In this document: piece by piece, positions 5,302-5,822 of the stretch
Layout of the letters: the number at the start of each line of letters is the position of its first letter
Position numbering within the stretch: the first letter of the stretch is position 1
DNA from: an uncultured Eubacteriales bacterium
Lineage (GTDB): Bacteria > Bacillota > Clostridia > Oscillospirales > Butyricicoccaceae
Assembly: GCA_949740695.1 (NCBI GenBank)
Contig: CATJIY010000081.1
Span: 1-5,822, forward strand
Direction: 5' to 3'
DNA: 5,822 bases
The notes under the pieces: model-generated
What the model was told of the DNA's origin: nothing
Databases searched by the model: none
What the model saw: the letters and a program-made list of their open reading frames with translations, nothing else
Translations under genes and position numbers: made by a program

Positions 5302-5822
5302 AACGAACCGCCTCCAATCCACCGGCTGGTATGCCCGCAGGGCAGAGTCAGTCCAGTGGACCGACAGACCAATCCCAACTCAGCGGCTTCCACTCGTCCG
5401 CCAAACCGCTTCCCTACAGCAGTTCCCAACACATAAGCGGGCACCGACGGGGATATCCCCGCTGTATAAGAGTTAACAATAAAAAATAATGGGTTATCTG
5501 AAAGTACTTGGGCACACAACGCGATTAACTCGCAAACATTATCCTCAAACCGCCAGATCTCCCCGTTGGGCCCCCGGCCGTAGGAAGGCGGATCCATAAT
5601 TACCGCGTCGTACCGCCGACCCCGGTTCAATTCCCGCCGGACAAATTTGCTGCAATCGTCCACGATGTAACGGATAGACGCAGACTCCAGACCAGAGGAG
5701 CGCACATTTTCCTTAGCCCAGGTGACCATGCCCCGGGCGGCGTCCACATGGCACACCGAAGCGCCTGCCGAAGCGGCGGCCAAAGTGGCTCCTCCGGTAT
5801 AAGCAAACAAATTGAGCACCGA
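5298..5822 (-). CDS. Class I SAM-dependent methyltransferase, RlmI/COG1092 type, C-terminal part (cut by right edge)
   Basis: The catalytic half of a Rossmann-fold methyltransferase, 174 visible residues, continuing past the right edge. The GTG at 5819 is not a start: the preceding codon (TCG, Ser) is in frame, and it sits inside the conserved SVLNLFAYTGG motif I. Visible motifs are the SAM-binding LFAYTGGATLAAA (5-17), acidic D27 in CHVDAA (usual ribose-hydroxyl contact), DD at 55-56 followed by CSKFVRREL, motif IV D77-P-P-S-Y81 followed by GRGPNGEIW, and a C-terminal TLPCGHTSRWIG (159-170). DPP(S/K)-type motif IV and LFAYTGG are typical of the family that includes the 23S rRNA m5C1962 methyltransferase RlmI, so a nucleic acid target, probably rRNA, is inferred. 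The exact base is not determinable, and the missing N-terminus would show whether a PUA domain exists. The TGA at 5300-5298 overlaps the ecfA1 ATG. Confidence 0.85.
   Translation of the reverse strand, partial: SVLNLFAYTGGATLAAASAGASVCHVDAARGMVTWAKENVRSSGLESASIRYIVDDCSKFVRRELNRGRRYDAVIMDPPSYGRGPNGEIWRFEDNVCELIALCAQVLSDNPLFFIVNSYTAGISPSVPAYVLGTAVGKRFGGRVEAAELGLVCRSTGLTLPCGHTSRWIGGGSL
5311..5315 (-). promoter_or_regulatory. Ribosome binding site of ecfA1 (decides the start)
   Basis: GGAGG on the minus strand, nine bases before ATG 5301 and inside the methyltransferase coding end. The upstream GTG candidate at 5322 would put this site within the coding region, so the site supports 5301 as the start. 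Confidence 0.8.

Larger units (their letters stand above)
1..5822 (-). other. Probable single polycistronic unit spanning the window
   Basis: Eight genes in one direction with junctions of -4 (methyltransferase/ecfA1), -11 (ecfA1/ecfA2), -7 (ecfA2/ecfT), -4 (ecfT/truA), -17 (truA/DUF5711-like), -4 (DUF5711-like/cvpA) and +15 bases (cvpA/pgsA). There is no room for a promoter or terminator outside coding sequence, and I saw no convincing hairpin with a T tract. Co-transcription and translational coupling are inferred from this geometry. The operon promoter and terminator must lie outside the window, or any internal promoter lies within a coding region. Confidence 0.75.

Noticed and set aside
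5817..5819. GTG at the right edge as start of the methyltransferase
   Set aside because: The frame is open to the window edge and the codon lies within conserved motif I (VLNLFAYTGG). A start here would remove the N-terminal domain and part of the SAM pocket.
1..5822. CRISPR arrays, insertion sequences, tRNA/rRNA genes, riboswitches or defence genes
   Set aside because: No direct repeats with spacers, inverted terminal repeats, transposase frames or structured non-coding stretches were seen. Nearly every base is coding in the eight-gene unit.

Overview
The window is a densely packed stretch of a bacterial chromosome. All eight recognisable genes lie on the minus strand and read from the right edge to the left edge. 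Gene content and order point to a Gram-positive anaerobe of class Clostridia, most likely Oscillospiraceae/Ruminococcaceae. The reasons are the Firmicutes-type ecfA1-ecfA2-ecfT-truA block, a following DUF5711-like membrane-anchored protein (a family I associate with Clostridia), strong GGAGG-type ribosome binding sites and moderately GC-rich codon use. The species cannot be named from this alone.

In transcription order the genes are: (1) the 3' part of a class I SAM-dependent methyltransferase of the RlmI/COG1092 type (5298 to the right edge, 5' end missing); (2) ecfA1 and (3) ecfA2, the two ATPases of an energy-coupling factor (ECF) vitamin/metal transporter; (4) ecfT, its membrane coupling subunit; (5) truA, tRNA pseudouridine(38-40) synthase; (6) a 406-residue DUF5711-like protein with one N-terminal membrane anchor; (7) a CvpA-family four-helix membrane protein; (8) the start of pgsA, phosphatidylglycerophosphate synthase, cut by the left edge after 58 codons.

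Six of the seven junctions overlap by 4 to 17 bases, three of them as ATGA stop/start overlaps, and the only gap is 15 bases (cvpA-pgsA). This suggests one polycistronic, translationally coupled unit. I see no internal promoter, terminator, RNA gene, mobile element, repeat array or CRISPR. No stretch above 300 bases lacks a gene.

Functionally, EcfA1, EcfA2 and EcfT form a complete shared energising module. No substrate-binding S component lies in the window, so the module probably serves S components encoded elsewhere (group II ECF). TruA and the methyltransferase act on RNA. PgsA, CvpA and the DUF5711-like protein are envelope-associated. Most of the window is ordinary housekeeping sequence. 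The least understood parts are the DUF5711-like gene with its CvpA partner and a divergent second coupling motif in EcfT. Two starts needed correction: ecfA1 begins at 5301 and truA at 2797, each by an ATGA overlap with the preceding gene.
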